From Vulcanimicrobiota bacterium (lineage in GTDB: Bacteria > Vulcanimicrobiota > Vulcanimicrobiia > Eremiobacterales > Eremiobacteraceae), in assembly GCA_019235715.1 (NCBI GenBank), contig JAFAKE010000087.1, forward strand, positions 1-43,587: a stretch of 43,587 nucleotides of DNA, in the 5' to 3' direction. This document shows positions 23,798 to 31,091 of this stretch, piece by piece. How positions within the stretch are numbered: the stretch's first letter is position 1; every line of letters starts with the position of its first letter. Both the position numbers and the translations under genes were made by a program. The notes below the pieces were generated by a model. It made no database searches and was not told the origin of the DNA. It saw only the letters and a list, made by a program, of their open reading frames with translations.

Positions 23798-23823
23798 AAG
23801 CGCGCCCGCACGCGGGCGTGCTT
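23798..23823 (-). other. Strong hairpin between mfd and ppiC, abutting the ppiC ribosome-binding site
   Basis: Arms 23798-23809 and 23812-23823 form a 12-base near-perfect palindrome (AAGCGCGCCCGC with GCGGGCGTGCTT, one G-U pair) with a loop of 2-4 bases. It begins 12 bases after the mfd stop and ends at the first base before the Shine-Dalgarno GGGAGGT. There is no U tract, so it is more likely an mRNA stability, processing or translation-control element than a terminator. Confidence 0.6.
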
Positions 23824-23834
23824 ACATAATGCGA

Positions 23835-26800
23835 TTACAATGCCGTGAGGATCTCGCGCACGGTCGCTAGCTTGCCGTCACCGGGTGTGTCAGGCGCCGG
23901 CAGCTGAGCCACAATCGCGCCCTGAGTGAAACGAAAGTTTCCTCGGGTGAGAGACGTCAGAGCCGGAAGTGAGCTTTCGGAAAGCGAGAAGCGGCGCCCG
24001 ACCTCGAGCGTCAGTCGGCGGCCTTCGAGCGCAAGTTTTTCGACTCCTTTGCCTGCTGCGAGCAAACGCAGGCGAGCAAGCTCGAGCAGGGCATCGACTT
24101 CCTTAGGGCGCGGACCGTAACGATCGCGCATCTCATCGGCGATGTTCGCGACCGCATCGAGCGTGCGTGCAGCCGCGATGCGCTGATAGAGCGCGATCTT
24201 CTGGCTCGCGCCGCGCACGTATTCGTTCGGGATGTACGCGCTCACGCGCACATCGAGCACCGGCGGCGGCTCGTCCACGACGCGTTCTTGTCCGCGCAAC
24301 TGAGCGATCGCATCTTCCAGTATCTGACAGTACGCATCGAAGCCGACCGCCGCGATAAAGCCGGATTGCGCGTGGCCGAGCAGATTGCCGGCGCCGCGGA
24401 TCTCGAGATCGCGCATCGCCAGGCGCAGACCCGAGCCGAGATGCGAAAACTCACGGATCGCCTCGAGTCGCGCTTGCGCGGCTTCAGACAACGCGCGGTG
24501 CGGCTGGAACAGACAGTACGCGTATGCTTGGTGCGCGCTGCGTCCGACGCGTCCGCGCAGCTGATAGAGCTGCGCCAGCCCGAAGTGATCGGCGTTGTTG
24601 ACGATGATCGTGTTGACGTTGGGGATGTCGAGCCCGTTTTCGATGATCGTCGTCGACACGAGCACGTCGAAATCGCCGTCGACGAAGCCGATCATGACGT
24701 CTTCGAGCTCGTGTTCGTTCATCTGGCCATGGCCGATGGCGATGCGCGCGCGCGGCACGAGCTTTTGCAGCGCATCGCGCACGCCGTAGATCGATTCGAT
24801 GCGGTTGTGCACGAAGTACACTTGGCCGCCGCGATCGAGCTCTTGTTGGATGGCTGCGCCGATGAGCGCGTCGCTCGTCGGCGTCACGACGGTCTTCACC
24901 GACATGCGGTTGGTCGGCGCGGTTTGTATAAGTGAAAGGTCGCGCACGCCGACGAGCGACATGTGCAGCGTCCGTGGGATCGGCGTAGCCGACAGCGTCA
25001 GCACGTCGACCGAGCGGCGCAGCTCCTTCAGCCGTTCTTTGTGCGCGACGCCGAAGCGCTGTTCTTCATCGACGATCACAAGGCCGAGATTCTTGAAGCC
25101 GACATCGCGCTGCAAGATGCGGTGCGTGCCGATGGCGAGATCGAGACCGCCTTGCGCGAGCAGCGCAAGCGTCTCTTTCTGTTCGGCCTTGGAGCGCAGG
25201 CGCGAGAGCAATCCGACTTTGACCGGGAATGCTGCGAAACGTTCGGTGAACGTGCGGTAGTGCTGCGCGGCGAGCACGGTCGTCGGCACGAGCACTGCGA
25301 CTTGCTTGCGGTCCATGATCGCCTTAAAGGCGGCGCGTATGGCGACTTCCGTCTTGCCGTAGCCGACGTCGCCGCAAATCAGGCGATCCATCGGCTTGGG
25401 GCGCTCCATGTCGGCTTTGACGGCCTCGATGGCCGCGCGCTGATCCGGCGTTTCGTCGTAGGGGAACGATTCTTCGAGCTCTGCCTGCCACGGCGTGTCG
25501 GGCGCGAACGCGTGGCCTTGCGCGGCTTCACGCTCGGCGTACAAGCGCACGAGACCCTCTGCGATCTTCTCAACCGCTTCTCGGACGCGCGAGCGCGTGC
25601 GCGCCCAATCGCTGCCGCCCATCTTCGACAGCGCAGGCGGCGTGCCGTCGCCGGCGACATAGCGGCGCACGAGGTGCATCATTTCGACCGGTACGTACAA
25701 GCGGTCTTTGCCCGCGTACCTGAGCGCCATGAAGTCGCGGCCGACTTCGTTGACCACGATGTGTTCGAGGCCGAGATACTGCCCGATGCCGTGATGCGCG
25801 TGCACGAAGTACTCGCCGGCTTTGAGGTCGGCTTCGGTGATGGGCACGCCTTCCTTGACGGCTTTGATTTTTTGGCGCCGCGCAGGATGTCCGAACAATT
25901 CGGCGTCGCCCAGCAGAACCAGACCCGCCGCCGTCAACTCAAAGCCGGCGTCGATCGCGCCCTCGGCGACGACGACTCTTCCGCCGTCGCCACGCGTCCA
26001 CGTCTTGGGCGGCGCCGACACTGCGATGTCGTGCTCGTCAAGCACTTCGTGGATGCGGCGATGGCCGACCGAGGCGATCGCCACCAGTTCGCCCGCGGCG
26101 ACGCGTGCGCGCACGTCGGCGACGAAGCGATCCATGCTGCGATTGAACACCGGCGCCGGCACGGACGGCAGCGCGAACTCCACGTCCGCCGGGCGCGCGA
26201 CGCGCGGGCCGCTCGTCGCAAAGCTCAACGTCGGACGCTCCGCGATGCGCGCAACGATGTCGTTGAGCGCGAACGAGGGCTCCGCGCGAGCCGCATCGTC
26301 GGCAGCGGGGGCGTTGGCGGAGGCGGAAGCCGACGCCACCGAGGCGGGGAGGGAAACTATCCCGGCGCTCCCCGCCGTCCCCCGCGCAGATGATGCGGTC
26401 GCGCCGGAGCCGGCGTCGTCCGCGCCGGCGACGGTGCCGTCGTCGCGTTCGGACGCGAGACCGTGATCGAGCGCGACGATCAGCTCGGCGTCGTCGACGA
26501 CGACTGCGGCACGCGGCACGTAGTCGGCGATGAAGGCGCCGTCGATGGCGAGCGCATCTTCATTCCAGGGCGCGACGTGCAACGATTCGATCGCGTCGAT
26601 CGAGCGCTGATCGGCAAGCGAAAATTCGCGAATGCTCTCGACGGTTTCACCGAAGAATTCGATGCGCGCCGGGCGCTCCGCCGTGGCCGCGAAGATGTCG
26701 ATCAAGCCGCCGCGCACGCTGAACTCGCCGACTGCGCTGACGACCCCCGCGCGCTCGTAACCGAGTTCGACGATCCGCGCGAGCATGGGCTCCCACTCGT

Positions 26801-27257
26801 AATCCGCGCCGACGCGCACATCGAACGACGAGGCGCGCCAGCGTTCCGCTGACGGCAGCGGCTGACGCATGCTCGCGTGCGGCAAACAATAGAGTCCAGG
26901 AGTGCCTGCGGCCAAGCAGGCCAATGTCTCGATGCGTGCGCTGCGTTCCGTCGGATTGATGATGCCGCTGATCGCGCGATCGCGTGGCCGGAGCACGTGG
27001 ACGACATCGCCCGCATCCTCAAGACAGAACGCGACATCGTTGCAGAAACGGTCCGCTGCGTCCGGCGTCGCGCACCAGACGATCATCGCCCCGCCAAGCG
27101 AGCGCCAGATCGCCGCCGTCACCGCGGGACGTCCAGCCTGCGAGGTGTCTGTCACGTCTACCGATGTGCGCGCCTGCAGTGCAACCGCGGCGCGCGCGGG
27201 TACATCTGAAGCAGTGGCGATAATGCGTGTGATGAGGGGGCCGAGCGAGGCCGGCAC
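23835..27257 (-). CDS. mfd: Transcription-repair coupling factor Mfd
   Basis: Mfd removes RNA polymerase stalled at DNA lesions and recruits UvrA. The 1140-residue protein has a UvrB-like N-terminal region (LPHASMRQPL, GEFSVRGGLIDIFAATAERP, ARIEFFGETVESIREF), a polymerase-interacting domain at about 475-560 (GEYFVHAHHGIGQYLGLEHI), the SF2 translocase with Walker A GDVGYGKTE (629-637) and DEEQ (730-733), SATPIPRTL, and helicase C-terminal VSTTIIENGLDIPNVNT and QLRGRVGRS, then a TRCF C-terminal domain. Unusual is an Ala/Ser/Gly-rich low-complexity linker at residues 268-328 within the degenerate UvrB-like part. GTG start with GGAGA about 9 bases upstream. It is transcribed with the PpiC gene. 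Confidence 0.98.
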   Translation of the reverse strand: MPASLGPLITRIIATASDVPARAAVALQARTSVDVTDTSQAGRPAVTAAIWRSLGGAMIVWCATPDAADRFCNDVAFCLEDAGDVVHVLRPRDRAISGIINPTERSARIETLACLAAGTPGLYCLPHASMRQPLPSAERWRASSFDVRVGADYEWEPMLARIVELGYERAGVVSAVGEFSVRGGLIDIFAATAERPARIEFFGETVESIREFSLADQRSIDAIESLHVAPWNEDALAIDGAFIADYVPRAAVVVDDAELIVALDHGLASERDDGTVAGADDAGSGATASSARGTAGSAGIVSLPASVASASASANAPAADDAARAEPSFALNDIVARIAERPTLSFATSGPRVARPADVEFALPSVPAPVFNRSMDRFVADVRARVAAGELVAIASVGHRRIHEVLDEHDIAVSAPPKTWTRGDGGRVVVAEGAIDAGFELTAAGLVLLGDAELFGHPARRQKIKAVKEGVPITEADLKAGEYFVHAHHGIGQYLGLEHIVVNEVGRDFMALRYAGKDRLYVPVEMMHLVRRYVAGDGTPPALSKMGGSDWARTRSRVREAVEKIAEGLVRLYAEREAAQGHAFAPDTPWQAELEESFPYDETPDQRAAIEAVKADMERPKPMDRLICGDVGYGKTEVAIRAAFKAIMDRKQVAVLVPTTVLAAQHYRTFTERFAAFPVKVGLLSRLRSKAEQKETLALLAQGGLDLAIGTHRILQRDVGFKNLGLVIVDEEQRFGVAHKERLKELRRSVDVLTLSATPIPRTLHMSLVGVRDLSLIQTAPTNRMSVKTVVTPTSDALIGAAIQQELDRGGQVYFVHNRIESIYGVRDALQKLVPRARIAIGHGQMNEHELEDVMIGFVDGDFDVLVSTTIIENGLDIPNVNTIIVNNADHFGLAQLYQLRGRVGRSAHQAYAYCLFQPHRALSEAAQARLEAIREFSHLGSGLRLAMRDLEIRGAGNLLGHAQSGFIAAVGFDAYCQILEDAIAQLRGQERVVDEPPPVLDVRVSAYIPNEYVRGASQKIALYQRIAAARTLDAVANIADEMRDRYGPRPKEVDALLELARLRLLAAGKGVEKLALEGRRLTLEVGRRFSLSESSLPALTSLTRGNFRFTQGAIVAQLPAPDTPGDGKLATVREILTAL

Positions 27258-27278
27258 GAAATATCTCCAACGGCGTGT

Positions 27279-27302
27279 GGCCGGATCGCGCTCGACCCGG
27301 CC
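27279..27302. repeat. Inverted repeat upstream of mfd
   Basis: GGCCGG (27279-27284) and CCGGCC (27297-27302) with a 12-base spacer, 22 bases before the mfd start and next to the structured element at 27317-27368. On the plus strand it is followed by TATGTTTT. It could be a leader hairpin of mfd or an operator; orientation is not determinable. Confidence 0.35.
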
Positions 27303-27316
27303 TATGTTTTAGAAAA

Positions 27317-27368
27317 AGCACTGCTCCGCGCTGCATCGCGGGAGGGCACCGAGCTTTTGCTCAGTGCT
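27317..27368. ncRNA. Candidate three-way-junction RNA element in the mfd / secreted-protein divergent region
   Basis: Three nested helices fit without overlap: P1 AGCACT/AGTGCT (27317-27322 with 27363-27368), P2 CTCCGCG/CGCGGGAG (27324-27330 with 27337-27344, one bulged G, 6-base loop) and P3 GAGC-TTTT-GCTC (27351-27362), joined by G, GGCACC and no bases. Read on the minus strand, P1 is followed by TTTT (27316-27313), so it might be an attenuator or small RNA ahead of mfd; read on the plus strand it precedes the secreted-protein/deoB genes. The complementarity is direct observation; function is unknown and no known class was recognised. Confidence 0.4.
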
Positions 27369-27386
27369 CCATTATACGTGAAACCG

Positions 27387-27800
27387 ATGACCAAGACCAG
27401 GAGTGAGCACACGTATTTTTTGAGGAGACCGGTGGTGGCGGCGGTGGCGCTGCTGATCGCACTGGCTACCACTGCGCGCGCCGATTCGCTGCCGCCCGGC
27501 GTCGTCTACGCGGGCGATAGGGATCCGGTGCGCATCACCTCAGTCACCTTCGATCCCGAGCACCCCGCAGCGGGCGATGTGGTCAACGCCAAGATCGTGT
27601 GTACGAGCAATACGGCTGCGGTGACCGCGACGGTCGGCACCATCGTGGTCAACGTTCCGAAAGCCGCCCCCGGGATTTTCAAAACGACGCTGCGCGTTCC
27701 GTCTCTTCCATTATATGGGTCGCATCAGACGGTGATCATCACCGCCATACGTACCGACGGCGTCAAGACGCAGCGCACCGTTTCGGTCGAATTGCACTAG
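27387..27800 (+). CDS. Small secreted beta-rich protein of unknown function
   Basis: From ATG 27387 the product has 137 residues with a signal peptide (FLRRPVVAAVALLIALATTA, cleavage near ARA-DS) and a mature part of about 105 residues that looks like a single Ig-like beta sandwich (VRITSVTFDPEHPAAGDVVN, AKIVCTSNTAAVTATVGTI, TDGVKTQRTVSVELH). The start is uncertain: TTG 27357 lies upstream, and GTG 27432/27435 has AGGAG a few bases before it but would shorten the signal sequence. It stands 38 bases before deoB on the same strand. No family recognised; the beta-sandwich call is from pattern only. Confidence 0.7.
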   Translation: MTKTRSEHTYFLRRPVVAAVALLIALATTARADSLPPGVVYAGDRDPVRITSVTFDPEHPAAGDVVNAKIVCTSNTAAVTATVGTIVVNVPKAAPGIFKTTLRVPSLPLYGSHQTVIITAIRTDGVKTQRTVSVELH

Positions 27801-27838
27801 GCAGGTACCCGCCTCCGCAAGTCCGCAAGGCCGTGGTC

Positions 27839-28987
27839 ATGCCATCGGTCATCGTCCTCGTCATCGATTCGGGCGGCATTGGCGCAGCGCCCGATGCGCG
27901 CGCGTTCGACGACGAAGCGAGCGTCAACACGTTCGCGAACACCGCCAACGCCGCCGGTGGTCTCGCGCTGCCCACCTTCGAGCGTCTCGGTCTCGGCAAT
28001 CTCGCCGGCATCCCCGGCGTCGCGCGCAATCCGTCACCGGCCGCGTCGGTCGGGCGTTTGCGCGAGCTCAGCGCAGGCAAGGACAGCGTGACCGGCCACT
28101 GGGAGATGATGAACATCGTCGTGCGCAACGCGTTCCCGACGTACCCGAACGGTTTTCCGCCGGACGTCGTCGAGCGCTTTGAAGCGATCACCGGCAGACG
28201 GGTCCTCGGCAACAGGACCGCCTCGGGCACGCAGATCATCGAAGAGCTGGGGCCTGAGCACATGCGCACCGGAAGCCCCATCGTCTACACGTCGGCGGAT
28301 TCCGTCTTTCAGGTAGCCACGCACGAGGACATCGTGCCGCTTGACACATTGTGGTCGTGGTGCGAGCAGGCACGTGCGATGCTCGTGCCGCCGAACCGGG
28401 TTAATCGCGTGATCGCGCGCCCTTTTCAAGGTGAGCCAGGGCACTTCGTGCGCACCGCCGGCCGGCGCGACTTCGCAGTGCCGCCTCCGCGACCGAGCGT
28501 GCTCGACGCGCTCGAGCGCGCAGGTGTGCCGACGTACGGAGCTGGGAAGATAAGCGACATATACTGCTGCCAGGGTATTGCTGCGGGGAGCCGAACGGCG
28601 GACAACGCAGAAGGGGTGGCCAGGACCCTCGAGTGGTTGGATGCGGGACAAGGTGGCTTCTGCTTCACCAACCTCAACGACTTCGACTCGAAATACGGCC
28701 ATCGCCGTGACCCTGACGGCTACGCACGAGCGCTGCTGGCGCTGGACCGGAGTTTGCCTGACATTCTCAATCGGTTGAGGACCGCAGATCGACTGATAAT
28801 CACGGCTGACCACGGATGCGACCCTACCGCGCCCGGAACGGACCACACGCGCGAGTTTGCACCGCTGCTCGACTATAGGCCCGGGCAGGCCGGCGCATTG
28901 CTGGGCGATCTCGACTCATTCGCACAGGTCGGCGCCCGCGTCATGGACTCGTTCGGGCTTCAACCGCCTTCACGGCTTATCGTATGA
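27839..28987 (+). CDS. deoB: Phosphopentomutase
   Basis: Interconverts ribose/deoxyribose 1-phosphate and 5-phosphate in nucleoside salvage; an alkaline-phosphatase-superfamily enzyme with two metals. From ATG 27839 it has 382 residues, normal for the family. Key segments are VIDSGGIGAAPDA (metal Asp at 10), the phosphorylated Thr (T85) in GKDSVTGHWEMM, AGKISDIY, NDFDSKYGHRRD, ITADHGCDPT (324-326) and TDHTREFAPLL (334-339). An alternative GTG lies two codons upstream, and the longer frame to 27599 is a shadow of the preceding gene. Its stop overlaps the sugar transferase start (ATGA), linking it in transcription to the surface polysaccharide genes. The match is clear despite the odd context. 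Confidence 0.96.
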   Translation: MPSVIVLVIDSGGIGAAPDARAFDDEASVNTFANTANAAGGLALPTFERLGLGNLAGIPGVARNPSPAASVGRLRELSAGKDSVTGHWEMMNIVVRNAFPTYPNGFPPDVVERFEAITGRRVLGNRTASGTQIIEELGPEHMRTGSPIVYTSADSVFQVATHEDIVPLDTLWSWCEQARAMLVPPNRVNRVIARPFQGEPGHFVRTAGRRDFAVPPPRPSVLDALERAGVPTYGAGKISDIYCCQGIAAGSRTADNAEGVARTLEWLDAGQGGFCFTNLNDFDSKYGHRRDPDGYARALLALDRSLPDILNRLRTADRLIITADHGCDPTAPGTDHTREFAPLLDYRPGQAGALLGDLDSFAQVGARVMDSFGLQPPSRLIV

Positions 28988-29697
28988 TCGTCGCGACCAC
29001 CGCGGCAACCGCTGCCGCAGCGCGCCTGCTCGAACCGGCGCAGCCGGATGTCGCGCGGCGTTCGCGCTGGCTGAGCGTCGCGCGCGACGTGCCCACCGCC
29101 TGGCTCGTCGCCAAACGTGCGCTCGACATCATCTTATCGTGCGGCCTGCTGATCGTTCTTGCACCGTTGTTCGCACTGATCGCGATCGGCATCAAGTTCA
29201 GTTCGCCCGGCCCGGTGTTGTTCTCGCAGATGCGCGTCGGAAAAGGCGGGCGCGAATTCCGCTTCTATAAATTCCGCACGATGGTGGATGGCGCGCACCT
29301 CATGCACGAGGAAGTCTTGCACCTCAACGAGCTGGACGGTCCCGCGCTCAAAATCGCCGACGATCCGCGCGTGCACGATTTCGGCACACTGCTCCGGCGC
29401 ACGAGCTTAGACGAGCTTCCGCAACTCTACAACGTGCTGTGCGGTCAGATGAGCCTGGTGGGCCCGCGACCGGCTTTGCCGCGCGAAGTCCAGGATTATG
29501 AACCGCACTATCTGCAGCGCTTCGCCGTGTTGCCGGGCATCACCGGACTCTGGCAGGTGAGCGGACGCGCAAACGTTCCTTTCCGCCGTTGGATGGCGAT
29601 GGATATCTGGTACGCGCGACGCTGGACGCCGTTGCTCGACCTGTGGATATTGGCGCGCACCGTGCCGGCGGTGTTTCGCGGGGAAGGCGCGTGGTAA
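28984..29697 (+). CDS. Polyprenyl-phosphate sugar-1-phosphate transferase (initiating, WbaP/EpsL-like short form)
   Basis: This membrane enzyme starts glycan synthesis by placing a sugar phosphate on undecaprenyl phosphate. The 237-residue protein is the short catalytic form: one membrane segment (about 45-68, KRALDIILSCGLLIVLAPLF) followed by the family core FSSPGPVLFSQMRVGKGGRE, FRFYKFRTMVDGA, RRTSLDELPQLYNVLCGQMS, LVGPRPALP and LPGITGLWQVSGRANVPF. The DE pair in SLDELPQ matches the catalytic site of PglC/WbaP. It lacks the N-terminal multi-pass domain of WcaJ-type proteins. ATGA overlap with deoB and a 7-base overlap with the following ligase-like gene put it at the head of the surface glycan operon. 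The sugar (galactose, glucose or HexNAc) is not decidable. Confidence 0.92.
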   Translation: MIVATTAATAAAARLLEPAQPDVARRSRWLSVARDVPTAWLVAKRALDIILSCGLLIVLAPLFALIAIGIKFSSPGPVLFSQMRVGKGGREFRFYKFRTMVDGAHLMHEEVLHLNELDGPALKIADDPRVHDFGTLLRRTSLDELPQLYNVLCGQMSLVGPRPALPREVQDYEPHYLQRFAVLPGITGLWQVSGRANVPFRRWMAMDIWYARRWTPLLDLWILARTVPAVFRGEGAW

Positions 29698-31091
29698 CGG
29701 CTTCACTCCCGTTGCTGCCTCCCGTCGTCGACCAAAGCATCACCCACACACCGCTGACGGCCCTCTCGGCCGTCGCGTTCGCATTGGCCGGGCTCGCCGC
29801 ATTGTGGCTTTCGCTGCGCCGGCCGCAATGGGCCGCGGCGCTGCTCGCATTTTCGATACCGTTCGCGTTCTACCGCGACGTGCTGGGCACGACGGTGACG
29901 CTCGAAAAGGTCGTCATCATCGGCGTCGCCATCGGCCTCGTCATGCGCGGTGCCCCGCTCGTGCCTGCCGGCACGGCGGCGCGTCGGATCCTGATCGCGT
30001 CGCTCGTCGTCTTGGCGGCGATCGCGCTGTCGGGGATTGGAGCGACGTACGCGGGGCCCGTGCTGCGCGAGGCGCTCAAGCAGCTCGAATACATCGTGAT
30101 GTTCTGGTGCGCCGCGAGTTTGATCGTCGAACAGCGCGACGACGCGCGCTGGCTGGAAGCCGGTTTGATCTCAGGCGTTTTCGTCGTCGCCGTCGATGCC
30201 ATTGCACAGGGCCTGGTCGGCGGGGCGCCATCGGGCGTGTGGATCAACGGTCACCGGCTGCCGCGCGTCGCCGGCCCGCTCGAAGGACCCAACCAGCTCG
30301 CGGGTTTTCTCGAGATCTCTCTCCCCGTGCTCCTCTTGTCGCCGCTGCTGTTCGGCGAGCGGTTGCGCGTGCCGCGCTGGATCGCGCTCTTCGCAGTCGC
30401 GCTTGCGATTCCGATGACGCTCTCCCGGTCGGGCGTCGCCTTCGCATTATTCGCTTTCGTGCTCGTATGGTTCGTCGATCGAGCGGCAGCGCGCAGGTCG
30501 TGGCTGCCGTTCGCAGCGGGAACGGTTGCCGGTTTCGCCATCGCCTTCCAATGGTATTGGGGCGCGACGCACAGCTTCGCGCTGCTGGGCGACATCTTCC
30601 GGCTCTCCGAGGTGCCGCTGCAAGATCCCGGCGGCGTCGGCACGCGCAACGAACTGTGGAGCGCCGCGTTGACGATGTTCGCGGCGCATCCGCTGCTCGG
30701 TGTCGGTGCGGGCAACTTCGAACATCTGCTCGGCAGCGTCGGCCTCGTCAACGTGCAGACGCACGCCAATAGTTTATGGCTGCAGACGCTGGCCGAGCAA
30801 GGGCTTGTCGGCTTCGTCGCGCTGCTCGCGTTGTACGTCGTCGTGCTGCGCGAATGCAGCGTCGGCCTCGCGTCGTCGTGGCTCGCGCGTGCCGCGCTGA
30901 TCGCGACGCTGTGCATGCTGCTGCATCAAGTCGTCGACGATCTGTTCTTTTTCCCGAAGGTCGGATTGCTTTGGTGGCTGCTCGTCGGAGCGGCTGCCGG
31001 CGATCTCGCCGGTGCACGCGCGCCCGCGCCGGCGCCCGTGGCGCCATCTCCAACAGCCGAACTGGCCGAGACGGCGACCCCGATCGCCTAA
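29691..31091 (+). CDS. O-antigen ligase / polymerase-like integral membrane protein
   Basis: A multi-pass protein (about 11-12 hydrophobic segments; 466 residues from GTG 29691) of the WaaL/Wzy superfamily. The diagnostic periplasmic loop and Wzy_C region are present: VGTRNELWSAALTMFAAHPL, GVGAGNFEHLLG and VQTHANSLWLQTLAEQGLVG with the conserved His. It ends in an Ala/Pro-rich tail. Such proteins either polymerise O-units or attach them to lipid A-core; both sit in the inner membrane with their active loop outside. The start codon overlaps the sugar transferase end, and its stop overlaps the LptD-like start (TAATG). Ligase versus polymerase cannot be decided by eye; adjacency to an LptD-like gene makes ligation to a lipid attractive but unproven. 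Confidence 0.88.
   Translation: MVTASLPLLPPVVDQSITHTPLTALSAVAFALAGLAALWLSLRRPQWAAALLAFSIPFAFYRDVLGTTVTLEKVVIIGVAIGLVMRGAPLVPAGTAARRILIASLVVLAAIALSGIGATYAGPVLREALKQLEYIVMFWCAASLIVEQRDDARWLEAGLISGVFVVAVDAIAQGLVGGAPSGVWINGHRLPRVAGPLEGPNQLAGFLEISLPVLLLSPLLFGERLRVPRWIALFAVALAIPMTLSRSGVAFALFAFVLVWFVDRAAARRSWLPFAAGTVAGFAIAFQWYWGATHSFALLGDIFRLSEVPLQDPGGVGTRNELWSAALTMFAAHPLLGVGAGNFEHLLGSVGLVNVQTHANSLWLQTLAEQGLVGFVALLALYVVVLRECSVGLASSWLARAALIATLCMLLHQVVDDLFFFPKVGLLWWLLVGAAAGDLAGARAPAPAPVAPSPTAELAETATPIA

Noticed and set aside
24963-26393. 476-codon plus-strand open frame over mfd
   Set aside because: Antisense shadow of a highly conserved gene; composition is Arg/Ala/Asp-rich without any motif.
27337-27350. 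GGGAGGGCACC resembling the T-box AGGGTGGNACC sequence
   Set aside because: Only a partial match, no specifier-loop or stem I features, and no aminoacyl-tRNA synthetase or amino acid gene downstream.
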